Assembly: GCA_021780315.1 (NCBI GenBank)
Contig: JAJXYY010000027.1
Coordinates: 75,179 to 107,454, forward strand
DNA from: Acidobacteriota bacterium
Lineage (GTDB): Bacteria; Acidobacteriota; Terriglobia; Terriglobales; Acidobacteriaceae
DNA length: 32,276 nucleotides
Reading direction: 5' to 3'
Below, one piece after another: positions 24,703 through 32,153 of this stretch. The notes below the pieces were generated by a model. It did no database searches and was not told the origin of the DNA. It was given only the letters and a program-made list of their open reading frames with translations. How positions within the stretch are numbered: the stretch's first letter is position 1; every line of letters begins with the position of its first letter. A program made the translations under genes and the position numbers.

Positions 24703-25237
24703 ACGGCACGTCGCGGTCGGTCATCAGGTTCCAGCCGATGCCGTGCAGGAGATTGCCTTCGATCTGCGTGATGCGGATGCCCTCCCAGCTAAGGCGCTGG
24801 GTCTGCCAGGCGAGTCCGTCCGGCCCCCAGGCGATGAGCGTGTGGAATCCTGCGAAGAGCAGCAGGGCGTGGTCTGCGCTGGTGTGTATTGAGACTACGG
24901 GCTTGAGTGGGAGGTGGGTGCTTTGCCGGGGGTTGGCCGTGTCGATGAGATAGGCGTAACCGCCCGCGACGGCACACAGGTGCTGGGGGTTGGGGCAACT
25001 GAAGACGCCGGAGGGCATGGAGGGGTCTACGAAGCCGAGTGCGCAGGTGGCCAGAAAGCTGCCGCCTGCCGCAGGCTTGATGAGTAGCTGCAGCGCGCCG
25101 CGGGCCAGCGCGTCTTCTTCCCCGGCGATCTGGAGGGGATAGGTGTACTGGCGGGCTGGTGCGATCAGCGGAGGTGCGTTCAGGACGTTTACGTGCCAGC
25201 TTCGCGGAAAGACGTCCAGCGATTGCTGATCGATCAT
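24620..25237 (-). CDS. Hypothetical protein, 205 residues, coupled to a PLP enzyme gene
   Basis: I do not assign a function. The 205-residue soluble protein is rich in short beta-strand stretches with Trp/Gly turns (AVAGGYAYLIDTANP, VVSIHTSADHALLLFAGF, TLIAWGPDGLAWQT). Further on it has RLSWEGIRITQIEG, GIGWNL and FTVDLLTGQHQGGPF, which looks like several blades of a beta-propeller-like sheet. The ATG overlaps the stop of the Cys/Met-metabolism PLP gene by 4 nt (ATGA), so the two are translationally coupled. Its 3' end overlaps rsmD tail-to-tail by 83 nt, encoding a Pro-rich tail on this strand. There is no signal peptide. Confidence 0.72.
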   Translation of the reverse strand: MIDQQSLDVFPRSWHVNVLNAPPLIAPARQYTYPLQIAGEEDALARGALQLLIKPAAGGSFLATCALGFVDPSMPSGVFSCPNPQHLCAVAGGYAYLIDTANPRQSTHLPLKPVVSIHTSADHALLLFAGFHTLIAWGPDGLAWQTQRLSWEGIRITQIEGNLLHGIGWNLMTDRDVPFTVDLLTGQHQGGPFPPPAPPAETQRN

Positions 25238-26397
25238 TCCTGCTCCATCTTGATGAGCGGACCGGTGACGGCATCCAGAGCCTGACTGATGTCCGCGATC
25301 AGGTCGTCGATGTCTTCGCAGCCGGCGCTCATGCGGATGAAGCCTTCGGCGATGGTGTCTCCTCCCCAGCGGGCGCGGCGCTCGGCGGTGGTGGCGATGC
25401 CGCCGAAGCTGGTGGCCTCGGTGACGAGGACGGCCTGCTTGAGGAAGCTCTCCGCTGCGGCCTTGCTATGCAGGATGAAGCCGAGCACCGGGCCGAAGAA
25501 GCGCATCTGGCGCCGGGCAATCTCGTAGCCGGGATGGGTGGGCAGGCCCGGGTAGAGGACGGCTTCGACATCGGCGCGGGTGCTGAGGAACTCTGCGATG
25601 CGCTGGGCGTTGTGGCAACTGCGTTCGAGGCGCAGGGGCAGAGTGGCGATGGAGCGCAGGGCCAGCCACGCCTCCATGGGGCCAAGGATACCGCCGGTCA
25701 TGGTGCGCCACTGCTCAATTTGAGCTTTGAGTTCGAGGTCGCGAACGGCCACATGGCCCAGCAGCAGGTCGCTGTGGCCGGTCATGGACTTCGTGTCGGA
25801 GGCGACGGAGAAGTCGGCCCCTAGTGCGAGCGGACGCTGGCCCAGCGGGGTGCAGGTGGTGTTGTCGACCGCGACCAATGCGCCTGCTTTGTGGGCTGCC
25901 TCGCTGAGAGCGGCGATATCGCAGACGGTCATGGTGGGGTTGCTGGGCGTCTCGATCCAGAGCAGGCGGGCGCCTTCCAGCAGACCGAATTCGGCCTCTC
26001 CCAGCGTTGGCGTAAGGCGGAGCGTGATGCCCATCTGGGTAAAGTACTGCTGCAGCAGCAGGCGGACGTTGTAGTAGGCGTTGGACTGGGCGACGACGAT
26101 GTCTCCCGGACGAAGCACGGCGCTGAAGACCGCGGCACAGGCAGCGATGCCGGAGCCGAAGACCAGTGCGCTGGCCCGGTACTTTGCGCCGGAGGCCAAC
26201 TGGCCGGACTCCATGCGAGCGATGGCGCGTTCGAGATCAGTCCAGGTGGGGTTGTGGGAGCGGGCGTAGCTGTACAGGGCGTCGGCTGGATCGCCGGGGG
26301 TGTGGTACGGCGCGGCAAAGACGGGGCCGCTGTGCAGAGGGGTTCCGGGAACGACGGGCGAGAGCGTGGAGCGGATGATTCGGGTGGCGTCATGCAT
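25234..26397 (-). CDS. Cystathionine gamma-synthase/lyase-family PLP enzyme
   Basis: This is a Cys/Met-metabolism PLP enzyme (fold type I) of 387 residues. Family features are SYARSHNPTWTDLERAIARMESG, VFGSGIAACAAV, the Tyr-stacking AYYNVRLLL, IETPSNPTM, D178 in VAVDNT, the PLP lysine K203 in SDTKSMTGHSD, and a C-terminal RMSAGCEDIDDLIADI. It could be a cystathionine synthase, cystathionine lyase or homocysteine-forming relative; sequence reading alone does not decide. HNPTW in place of the usual RxxNPT and TTCTPLGQRPL in place of a TFATP-like string are slightly off the classic MetB pattern. It lies between thiL (43 nt) and a coupled unknown gene. No SAM or T-box riboswitch was seen upstream. 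Confidence 0.88.
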   Translation of the reverse strand: MHDATRIIRSTLSPVVPGTPLHSGPVFAAPYHTPGDPADALYSYARSHNPTWTDLERAIARMESGQLASGAKYRASALVFGSGIAACAAVFSAVLRPGDIVVAQSNAYYNVRLLLQQYFTQMGITLRLTPTLGEAEFGLLEGARLLWIETPSNPTMTVCDIAALSEAAHKAGALVAVDNTTCTPLGQRPLALGADFSVASDTKSMTGHSDLLLGHVAVRDLELKAQIEQWRTMTGGILGPMEAWLALRSIATLPLRLERSCHNAQRIAEFLSTRADVEAVLYPGLPTHPGYEIARRQMRFFGPVLGFILHSKAAAESFLKQAVLVTEATSFGGIATTAERRARWGGDTIAEGFIRMSAGCEDIDDLIADISQALDAVTGPLIKMEQE

Positions 26398-26440
26398 GGC
26401 GGTGGGTCTCTCCAGGTATGTGTACTGAGTTTAGTCGGGG

Positions 26441-27511
26441 CTAGTGTGGGGTGCTGGAGAAGTGTTCCCAGCCAGAGGGTTGGAGTGGTTGGCGCGTGCC
26501 ATCGGGATGCTGCAGCGTCATGACGGGCTGGCCTGTGCGTCGGCGGGTGATGCGGCCGATGAGGGTGATTGGAACTCCAGCCAGGGAGCGTGGCATGCGC
26601 GTGCTGGCGGCTGCGGTGAAGAGGAGTTCGTAGTCTTCACCCCCGTGCAGTGCTGCATGCAGGGCCGGTGTCGGTCCCTGTATCGCTGCGAGAGGGTGGA
26701 TAGGGAGGGCGGCGGCATCGACGATAGCGTGGACGTCCGAGGCGGTGCAGAGATGCATCAGGTCGGTGGAGAGGCCGTCGCTGAGGTCCAGTGCGGCCGT
26801 AGCGATGCCGCGGCGAAGCAGGGATGCTCCGGTGGCCAGACGAGGCTCCGGCTGCAGGTGCGGGTGTTGGGCAGCGTTTGCGCCAGCAGCGCCGCCCGAG
26901 CGGATGCGGGCCATGGAGCTACGGGTAAGCACGGTGGCTAGTTCGGCTGCGGCGCCTCCTAGACTTCCTGTGCAGTAAAGCAGGTCGCCGGGACGAGCTC
27001 CGGAGCGGCGCAGGGCCTTGCCGGCGGGTGCGGCTCCGACGAGGATGATGTCGGCCAGTATGAGGCCGGAGCCAGCCGCGCCTGCGATGCTGCTGGGCGA
27101 CTCGGCCGTGTCTCCGCCCGCCAGCGGGCAGCCGTAGCGATCGCCAAGGGCGTGCAGGCCATGCAGGAAGCGCTGCATCCACTGCTGTCCGGATCGCGTG
27201 GTGGCGATGTCGCGGGGCAGGGCGAGCGAGAGGAAGGCGGCGAGTGGCTTGGCTCCCATGGCTGCGAGGTCGCTGAGTCCACGCGCCAGACAGCGGTGGC
27301 CGACCGATTCGGGTGGATGTCGGTCGCGGCGGAAGTGGCGGCCTTCGAGCGAAAAGTCAGTGGTGATCAGCAGTTCGTAGCCAGGGGGTGGGCGCAGGAT
27401 GGCGCAGTCGTCGCCGATTCCCAGCACCACGGAGGCGTTGCGACGGCGCGAGGAGCGGCGTATTTGCTCAATCAAAACGAGTTCGCCGATGGGGTTGGCC
27501 TGCCGTCTCAT
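26441..27511 (-). CDS. thiL: Thiamine-monophosphate kinase
   Basis: ThiL (EC 2.7.4.16) phosphorylates thiamine monophosphate to thiamine diphosphate. The 356-residue protein has the PurM/ThiL-fold ATP/Mg motifs GIGDDCAIL (D34, D35) and TTDFSLEGRHF. It also has SVGHRCLARGLSDLAAMGAKPL, LAGGDTAES, a GDLLYCTGSLGG strand, ALDLSDGLSTDLMHL and HGGEDYELLFT. I used ATG 27511 (MRRQANPIGE). A TTG at 27538 is in frame and would add nine residues. Neither has a clear Shine-Dalgarno. The divergent 194-nt region up to the M23 peptidase gene shows no TPP riboswitch core. Confidence 0.95.
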   Translation of the reverse strand: MRRQANPIGELVLIEQIRRSSRRRNASVVLGIGDDCAILRPPPGYELLITTDFSLEGRHFRRDRHPPESVGHRCLARGLSDLAAMGAKPLAAFLSLALPRDIATTRSGQQWMQRFLHGLHALGDRYGCPLAGGDTAESPSSIAGAAGSGLILADIILVGAAPAGKALRRSGARPGDLLYCTGSLGGAAAELATVLTRSSMARIRSGGAAGANAAQHPHLQPEPRLATGASLLRRGIATAALDLSDGLSTDLMHLCTASDVHAIVDAAALPIHPLAAIQGPTPALHAALHGGEDYELLFTAAASTRMPRSLAGVPITLIGRITRRRTGQPVMTLQHPDGTRQPLQPSGWEHFSSTPH

Positions 27512-27705
27512 GGTGATGCAAGCATAAATGCTCCACAAAAGGTGGTTGGTTGGCGGTGTTTTTATGGCTATTGCTGGTTGCGTGGGGGAGCTTAGTTTGT
27601 TAACCTAGAGTGGAACGCCTAAGAGAGACTCGTGAATTCTGAATGAAGATTGGCAAAGTTGATTTGCCGATTGTGATTCTCACCTCTCCGAACCGCAAGT
27701 AGTGC

Positions 27706-28758
27706 ATGCGGTCAAATCCGGGCCAAGGTCTCTCGTTGAGTCTCAAAAAACGTTACTACATCATGTTTGTGAGCCGGGACGAGAACGGCAGCCTGAGCAA
27801 GGTTCCTGTTCCCCTGCATTACGCGTACATCTTTGTGGCGGCTGCGGCGATCGGTATGTTTACGATTACCGGGCTGGCGGGATCGTACTCGCGGATGCTG
27901 ATCAAGACCGCACGGTTCAACCAGTTGCGCCAGGATCACAATTCGCTCCAGAAGGATTACGCCCATCTGGAGAAGCAGGCCCACGAGAAGGACATTGAAG
28001 TTGCGTCGCTGGGTTCTCTGGCTGGCGAGGTTTCGGCGCTGTACGGCCTGACGGCGAGCAAGCTGGCGATGCCGATGGGACACATGACGGGCAAGTCTGG
28101 GCGCAATCACTCTGCCGGAGTTGCTGCGGTGGCGACGACTCCGCTGGCGGATGTGAGCAACCCGGCTTCGGACGATACCTACTACAAGTCCTTGGATGCG
28201 TTCTACGCGCTGCGCAGCACGGCGATGAGCGGCACGGCGGCACGTGCGCTGGCCAACATTGGCAGGACGCCGACCGGTCTGGGTCTGGGTGGGTTTGATA
28301 GCTTCGAGTCTGCGGCGGGTGCGCCGTCGATGTGGCCGATTCTGGGGCCGATTACGAGCAGCTTTGGACAGCGGGAAGACCCGATGACGGGCAATGGGGA
28401 AGGCGAGTTCCACAAGGGAATCGACATCTCTGCGCCGATGGGTCTGCCGATCCGCGCGACCGGCGATGGTGTGGTCAAGTCTGCCGAGATGGCTAATGGC
28501 TACGGGCGTGAGGTGATCATCGATCACGGCCATGGGCTGGAGACCTGCTATGCGCACATGTCGGGCTTTGCGGTGATTGCTGGCCAGACCGTGGTGCGGG
28601 GCCAGGTGATCGGCTATGTTGGCCACAGTGGCCGCACGACCGGATCGCATCTGCATTACGAGGTTCGCATCCACAACACGCCAGTCAATCCGCACAAGTA
28701 TCTGCGGGTGACGCTGGCGGAACTGGGCAACAGCACCGGGATGGGCTCGGGCAACTAA
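27706..28758 (+). CDS. M23-family (LytM) peptidase-like envelope protein
   Basis: This is a single-pass inner-membrane protein of about 350 residues with a periplasmic LytM domain. Such proteins cut peptidoglycan cross-bridges or activate amidases. Order of parts: basic N-terminus (SLKKRYYIMFVS), membrane segment (YAYIFVAAAAIGMFTITGLAG), coiled coil (FNQLRQDHNSLQKDYAHLEKQAHEKD), low-complexity linker, then M23 domain (ITSSFGQREDPMTG, zinc ligands in FHKGIDISAP, and HLHYEVRIHNTPVNP). The ligands H, D and HxH are intact, so it may be active. ATG 27706 has no good ribosome site. TTG 27736 has AAGG at a spacing of 7 nt and gives the KKRYY start seen in relatives, so it may be the true start. A terminator follows. 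Confidence 0.9.
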   Translation: MRSNPGQGLSLSLKKRYYIMFVSRDENGSLSKVPVPLHYAYIFVAAAAIGMFTITGLAGSYSRMLIKTARFNQLRQDHNSLQKDYAHLEKQAHEKDIEVASLGSLAGEVSALYGLTASKLAMPMGHMTGKSGRNHSAGVAAVATTPLADVSNPASDDTYYKSLDAFYALRSTAMSGTAARALANIGRTPTGLGLGGFDSFESAAGAPSMWPILGPITSSFGQREDPMTGNGEGEFHKGIDISAPMGLPIRATGDGVVKSAEMANGYGREVIIDHGHGLETCYAHMSGFAVIAGQTVVRGQVIGYVGHSGRTTGSHLHYEVRIHNTPVNPHKYLRVTLAELGNSTGMGSGN

Positions 28759-28811
28759 CTGCTTCATCGAGTTCTGCCCACACGCTGGATTACGGAACAC
28801 TACAGAAAGAC

Positions 28812-28857
28812 CACTACGCCCCGCATCTGCTTCGAGATGCGGGGCGTAGTGTTTCAG
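28812..28857. terminator. Bidirectional terminator, perfect 17-bp stem
   Basis: cactacgccccgcatct (28812-28828) and its exact reverse complement (28835-28851) enclose a gcttcg loop. The stem sits between the convergent M23 peptidase and PepSY-like genes. The plus side is followed by TTTCAG and the minus side by TCTTTCTG, so both are short U-containing tails. The very strong GC stem compensates. Confidence 0.88.
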
Positions 28858-28877
28858 GGCTGGCAGTGCGACTGGCT

Positions 28878-29342
28878 TTATTCGGCGTGGGCCAGCTTGC
28901 CGCCGTTGGGGCCTACCTGGATCTCGCCCTTTTTGGTTCCCTTGAGGGTTGCGGCTTCATAGGCGACCAGCGTGTCGTGCTTGGTCAGGGTCTCCACCTT
29001 GGTGATTTTGGCGCCGGCAGCCTTGGCCGTCAGCGCCTGCTGGACATCCGCGGGCAGGGTGTTGAAGGCGATCTCTTCTTCGATCTCGTTCAACGCGCCG
29101 TCTGCGGCGATCTCGATGTCCTTGGTGTGGCCCTGGAAGATCATCTCTACTTCGTAGATGGTCTTGCCGTTCTCACGGTCGGTGTTGATGGCTTTGATGG
29201 TGGAGCCGACCGATTGTGCCTGGAGGGTCTTTTCGACTGCTGCAGGAAGCGCGGAGCGGTCGATCTTCTTCTCCTGGGCGGAGAGGGTGAGGGTGAGTGC
29301 AAGTACGGGGAGGGCTGCGAGATAGGTTCGAGTGCGTTGCAT
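28878..29342 (-). CDS. Exported PepSY-like domain protein
   Basis: This small secreted protein of 154 residues has a signal peptide (YLAALPVLALTLTLSAQ) and two tandem PepSY-like units. The first is IDRSALPAAVEKTLQAQ... followed by an acidic turn and KTIYEVEMIFQGHTKDIEI. The second is NTLPADVQQALTAKAAGAKITKVETLTKHDTLVAYEAATL. The alternation of a helix with 'LPxxVxxxL' and a beta-strand with 'YEVE/YEA' is the hallmark. The function of such proteins is usually inhibitory or ligand-binding in the periplasm and is unknown here. AAGGAG lies 8 nt before ATG 29342, a good start. It is 104 nt downstream of the membrane-anchored protein gene and may share its transcript. Confidence 0.82.
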   Translation of the reverse strand: MQRTRTYLAALPVLALTLTLSAQEKKIDRSALPAAVEKTLQAQSVGSTIKAINTDRENGKTIYEVEMIFQGHTKDIEIAADGALNEIEEEIAFNTLPADVQQALTAKAAGAKITKVETLTKHDTLVAYEAATLKGTKKGEIQVGPNGGKLAHAE

Positions 29343-29446
29343 GGTGTTTCTCCTTGTGGACGAGCTTAGGAGTCCATGCTTAACCCATGCTGAAGGCTGC
29401 TGCCGGTGGCGTAGGGCGTGGTGTGGTGGCTGGGCCGCTGGTGCAG

Positions 29447-30490
29447 TTACGGATGTGTGGTCGAGAGCGTGCCGCTACCGGTATTGGGAGCCACGGGCGC
29501 CATATCCTGGGCAACCGGCGTAGCCATCTGCTTGATCAGTTCCATGGGAATGTTGGCTGTGAGCACCGCTCGCTGGTCGTGCCGTTCGATCTTGAGCGAG
29601 GCGAGGGCAGCGGCAACGGCGGCATCGGCAGGAGTGTCCTGCGGTGTGCGCTGGATGGAGCGGAAGATGCCGAGCAGGGTGTTGAGGGTGTCGACGGAGC
29701 GGATGGCGTCGGCTTCGCTTGGGGCGATGTCGTCGATGCGCAGGCGCACGACGCCCCGGTACTGCAGGCTGGCGACGAAGGTCGTATCTTCCGGCAGCGG
29801 CAGCTCCAGACCGAAGACGGTGATCTTGCCGCGCTCTGAAAACGGCAGACCGATATGGCCGATGGCCCAGGCGCTGGAGAGCAGGGGCACGTCGCCGTAA
29901 CGCTCCGACAGCAGCGAGGAGCCGACGAAGGGAGAAGCCGCGGCCCGGTAGCGGTCGATGATGGCGTGAATCTGCTCGGTGGTAGGGGTGTTGGAGGCGG
30001 CGATCATGTCGTAGCCCAGACGCGCCACGCGCAGGGAGCGAACGCCGCCATCGGCTGGATCGCCGGTTGGAACGGTGAAGATCTCGTGGCCGGCGTAGTT
30101 CTCTTTGGAGACGGCGATGCTAGTCAGGTAGCGTTCAAGACGCTCGCCGTCGAAGCGGCCTTCGAAGACTTCGGAGTAGGCCACGGGGCCATTGGGTCCA
30201 CGGGGATCGTCCATGCGATGCAGTGCAAAGGCGGCAGCGTCCAGGTCCCGCTCCGGTACGATTCCGGTGGCATCGACGAACTGCTGGTAGATCGGACTGC
30301 GCTTGACGATGGTGCGCTCGAAGTGGGTGGCAAGGCGCAGCGGGCGAAGATTGGCGTACACGATAGCATCGCTCTCGGGCAGCAGGCTGGCAACCTCTGG
30401 CGGAGCCTTCTTTCGCAGCATCAGTACCGCCGCCAGAGCTGCGATCAGGAGGAGCACAAGCAGCAGGGAGTAGCGGGTTGATTTACGCAT
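29447..30490 (-). CDS. Membrane-anchored hypothetical protein, 347 residues
   Basis: I do not recognise a named family. An N-terminal signal anchor (YSLLLVLLLIAALAAVLML followed by RKK) holds a long periplasmic domain. The mature part has regularly spaced segments such as LLPESDAIVYANLRPLR, PNGPVAYSEVFEGRFDGERLERYL, DMIAASNTPTTEQIHAII, SSAWAIGHIGLPFS and TANIPMELIKQM. This pattern of 'LP.da..vvy.dl..l' and 'fvaslqyr' occurs in acidobacterial proteins that I know only as uncharacterised. A Thr/Ser-rich tail ends the protein. ATG 30490 (MRKSTR) is the natural start. It is divergent from the tRNA-tuf operon. Confidence 0.72.
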   Translation of the reverse strand: MRKSTRYSLLLVLLLIAALAAVLMLRKKAPPEVASLLPESDAIVYANLRPLRLATHFERTIVKRSPIYQQFVDATGIVPERDLDAAAFALHRMDDPRGPNGPVAYSEVFEGRFDGERLERYLTSIAVSKENYAGHEIFTVPTGDPADGGVRSLRVARLGYDMIAASNTPTTEQIHAIIDRYRAAASPFVGSSLLSERYGDVPLLSSAWAIGHIGLPFSERGKITVFGLELPLPEDTTFVASLQYRGVVRLRIDDIAPSEADAIRSVDTLNTLLGIFRSIQRTPQDTPADAAVAAALASLKIERHDQRAVLTANIPMELIKQMATPVAQDMAPVAPNTGSGTLSTTHP

Positions 30491-30735
30491 GATGATGTTA
30501 ATGTACGCCGTCTGCGGGCTGGGTAACGAGGGCGATGGAAGATCGCCGGCAGGTTGCGCTGCAGGTGCAGCATCGGTTGGCGGAGTGCTGGTATGGAAAC
30601 TGTCGCTCAGCGCATTGCTCCAGCCCCTCCACTTATGCTAAATTGATGTCTGCGGCGCACTCTGCGCGGGCACTGCTGCGCGTCACACAGCTAGGCTTAC
30701 AGGGGGCAGTTGGTTGGAAGTTGAAGGCGGTATGG
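30491..30735 (+). promoter_or_regulatory. Upstream region of the tRNA-tuf operon
   Basis: This 245-nt non-coding stretch must hold the promoters of the divergent membrane-protein gene and the tRNA operon. A possible promoter is TTGCTC (30615-30620) with TAAATT (30639-30644), spacer 18 nt, followed by a GC-rich stretch of the kind seen at stable-RNA promoters. The match to consensus is weak. No Fis-like or other activator site was recognised. Confidence 0.35.
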
Positions 30736-30811
30736 GCTGGCGTAGCTCAGCTGGTAGAGCATCTGATTTGTAATCAGAGGGTCGGGGGTTCAAATCCCTT
30801 CGTCAGCTCCA
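30736..30811 (+). tRNA. tRNA-Thr (anticodon TGT)
   Basis: A 76-nt cloverleaf: acceptor GCTGGCG pairs with CGTCAGC, the D arm contains AGCTCAGCTGGTAGAGC, the anticodon loop TTTGTAA carries TGT at 30769-30771, and the T arm contains GGTTCAAATCC. The CCA end is encoded. It reads ACA threonine codons and opens the tRNA-tuf operon. Confidence 0.97.
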
Positions 30812-30837
30812 GATCTCAGCCAGCTCCAGATCACAGC
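30804..30837 (+). repeat. 17-bp tandem duplication starting in the tRNA-Thr 3' end
   Basis: Copies 30804-30820 and 30821-30837 are directly adjacent and differ at one base. Each begins with cagctcca, the last acceptor bases plus CCA of the tRNA. The second copy lies outside the tRNA in the spacer. Confidence 0.85.
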
Positions 30838-31106
30838 CAGCATTGGATCGTAGTCGGTTCCAGAGTTCAGCCGGCTTCAGCAGCAGGTGCAGATTGGTTT
30901 CAGGTGCAAGGCTGGTCTGGAACGGATTTGCTGCAGTATCAGAAAGACGGATTTGGTTGTACTGCTTGCCGTTCTGGCCTGCAGGCCTCCGGTCACTCCT
31001 TCAAGGTAAGCAGCCCGGTTCGATACCCGGTTTGGTGTGGGTTTCGCGATGCGGGTTTGACGGAATGGCTAAGGGCTGCGCGTTGGTGTGGGTAGTAGCA
31101 GGATGT
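30812..31106 (+). other. Spacer between tRNA-Thr and tRNA-Tyr
   Basis: These 295 nt have no credible coding sequence: the open frames run through the tRNA genes. The stretch contains the duplicated tRNA end (30821-30837). Near 31000-31040 there is a segment that reads like the anticodon and T arm of a decayed tRNA (CACTCCTTCAAGG, then CCCGGTTCGATACCCGG). Its acceptor stem does not pair. Confidence 0.55.
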
Positions 31107-31193
31107 GCACAGGTGGCCGAGCGGTTAATGGCAGCAGACTGTAAATCTGCCACTCTTCGAGTTACGGAGGTTCGAATCCTCCCCTGTGCACCA
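31107..31193 (+). tRNA. tRNA-Tyr (anticodon GTA)
   Basis: An 87-nt class II tRNA with long variable arm: acceptor GCACAGG pairs with CCTGTGC, the D arm contains GTGGCCGAGCGGTTAATGGC, the anticodon loop CTGTAAA holds GTA at 31141-31143, and the T arm contains GGTTCGAATCC. CCA is encoded. A T-rich stretch follows. Confidence 0.97.
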
Positions 31194-31222
31194 CTTATTT
31201 TGTTTGGTTTTGTTGTGAACGG

Positions 31223-31414
31223 TTGGATGTGGTGAGCGTTTTGGATCTAAGCCCTGCGGGTAGTGGACGGATGTTAGTCGCGCTGGTGGTGCTTGGATTG
31301 TTGGCGGTAATGGTCTGGCAGACGATGGAGCCGGGCAAGTATCGTTCGCTGACGTGGATATTAATAGGTTTTTTTGCCTTCCGCGTAGTGCTAGGACGCC
31401 TCAGTTCGCGATAG
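31223..31414 (+). CDS. Possible small membrane protein between tRNA genes
   Basis: This open frame of up to 63 residues has two hydrophobic segments, LVALVVLGLLAVMVW and LTWILIGFFAFRVVL, separated by a short polar loop (QTMEPGKYRS), and ends GRLSSR. The start is uncertain: TTG 31223, GTG 31232 and ATG 31271 are all in frame and none has a good ribosome site. The pattern of two membrane helices with a charged loop and end argues that it is real, but it is short and in a region with tRNA genes. Function unknown. Confidence 0.5.
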   Translation: MDVVSVLDLSPAGSGRMLVALVVLGLLAVMVWQTMEPGKYRSLTWILIGFFAFRVVLGRLSSR

Positions 31415-31437
31415 GATTGTAAGGTTGCTTGCAAGAT

Positions 31438-31512
<75 letters not shown>

Positions 31513-31599
31513 TAGTTTAGATTGACCCTCCCAGTCGGTAATGGCAGGCCTGATGTGACGAGTGCATCAGGGGTTGCCGGAGTTGAGGTGGCAGGTTGA

Positions 31600-31674
31600 G
31601 CGGGAGTAACTCAGTGGTAGAGTCACAGCCTTCCAAGCTGTTGGTCGCGGGTTCGATTCCCGTCTCCCGCTCCA
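31600..31674 (+). tRNA. tRNA-Gly (anticodon TCC)
   Basis: A 75-nt cloverleaf: acceptor GCGGGAG pairs with CTCCCGC, the D arm contains AACTCAGTGGTAGAG, the anticodon loop CTTCCAA carries TCC at 31632-31634, and the T arm contains GGTTCGATTCC. CCA is encoded. It reads GGA/GGG glycine codons. Confidence 0.97.
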
Positions 31675-31707
31675 AAGACTTGAAGGCTGTTTGTTGCAGG
31701 AGATGGT

Positions 31708-32025
31708 GTGAGCACGATGTATGTCAAGCCTGAGTTGCCGATCGCCGATCCGCAGCGGTTTGGACTCCTGAAGGAAGCGATTGCTTCTGCGTTCTCGGCC
31801 CGGCAGGTGTCGCAGTTTTTCAAGTCGCTTTCGGGTGCGAATCTGAGGGTGCGTGACTTTGAATCGGTATTGCAGCATGGATTGCTGGGTGCAGCTGCGG
31901 CGGCCCAGTACGGCGAGCTGAACAGTGCGGACCGTGGCCAGATTCGAGAGTTTTACCTGGCCAGTCTGGAGCAGGTTTCTTCCGAGCTGCGGGAGAAGTT
32001 TTATACGCTGTATGCGTACTATTGA
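31708..32025 (+). CDS. Hypothetical protein, 105 residues, between tRNA-Gly and tuf
   Basis: This is an unrecognised soluble, mostly helical protein. Visible stretches include RFGLLKEAIASAFSARQVSQFFKSL, RDFESVLQHGLLG, then an Ala-rich AAAAAQYGELNSADRGQIREFY and an aromatic end (KFYTLYAYY). The start GTG 31708 is supported by AGGAG (31698-31702) 5 nt upstream; ATG 31717 is the next in-frame choice. It begins 33 nt after the tRNA-Gly end, so it is likely expressed from the tRNA-tuf transcript. No motif identifies a function, and RNA or ribosome binding cannot be judged from sequence alone. Confidence 0.75.
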   Translation: MSTMYVKPELPIADPQRFGLLKEAIASAFSARQVSQFFKSLSGANLRVRDFESVLQHGLLGAAAAAQYGELNSADRGQIREFYLASLEQVSSELREKFYTLYAYY

Positions 32026-32153
32026 GGCGCAGCAGTGGGCAGTGGTCCGAAGTCCAGTAGTGGCTAAGGGTTGATCGCGCAGTAGTGGTTAGTTGAATTT
32101 CTAAATTTGAACTGCCGGTCATCACGCCGGCCAATACGAGGAGACGAGCAGTC

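Noticed and set aside
26398..26440. SAM or T-box leader before the Cys/Met PLP enzyme
   Set aside because: Only 43 nt lie between thiL and this gene, too short for such an element.
27512..27705. TPP riboswitch upstream of thiL
   Set aside because: The conserved CUGAGA and GAUGA-type core was not found on either strand of this divergent region. Only a small ggcaaa/tttgcc hairpin (27653-27669) is present.
30535..31095. 186-codon plus-strand open frame
   Set aside because: It runs through tRNA-Thr, so it cannot be a normal gene.
32026..32153. Repeated agtagtggyta words before tuf as a functional repeat
   Set aside because: Two to three loose copies (around 32053 and 32081) in a short spacer; too few and too degenerate to call an element. 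No clear tuf promoter was seen either.
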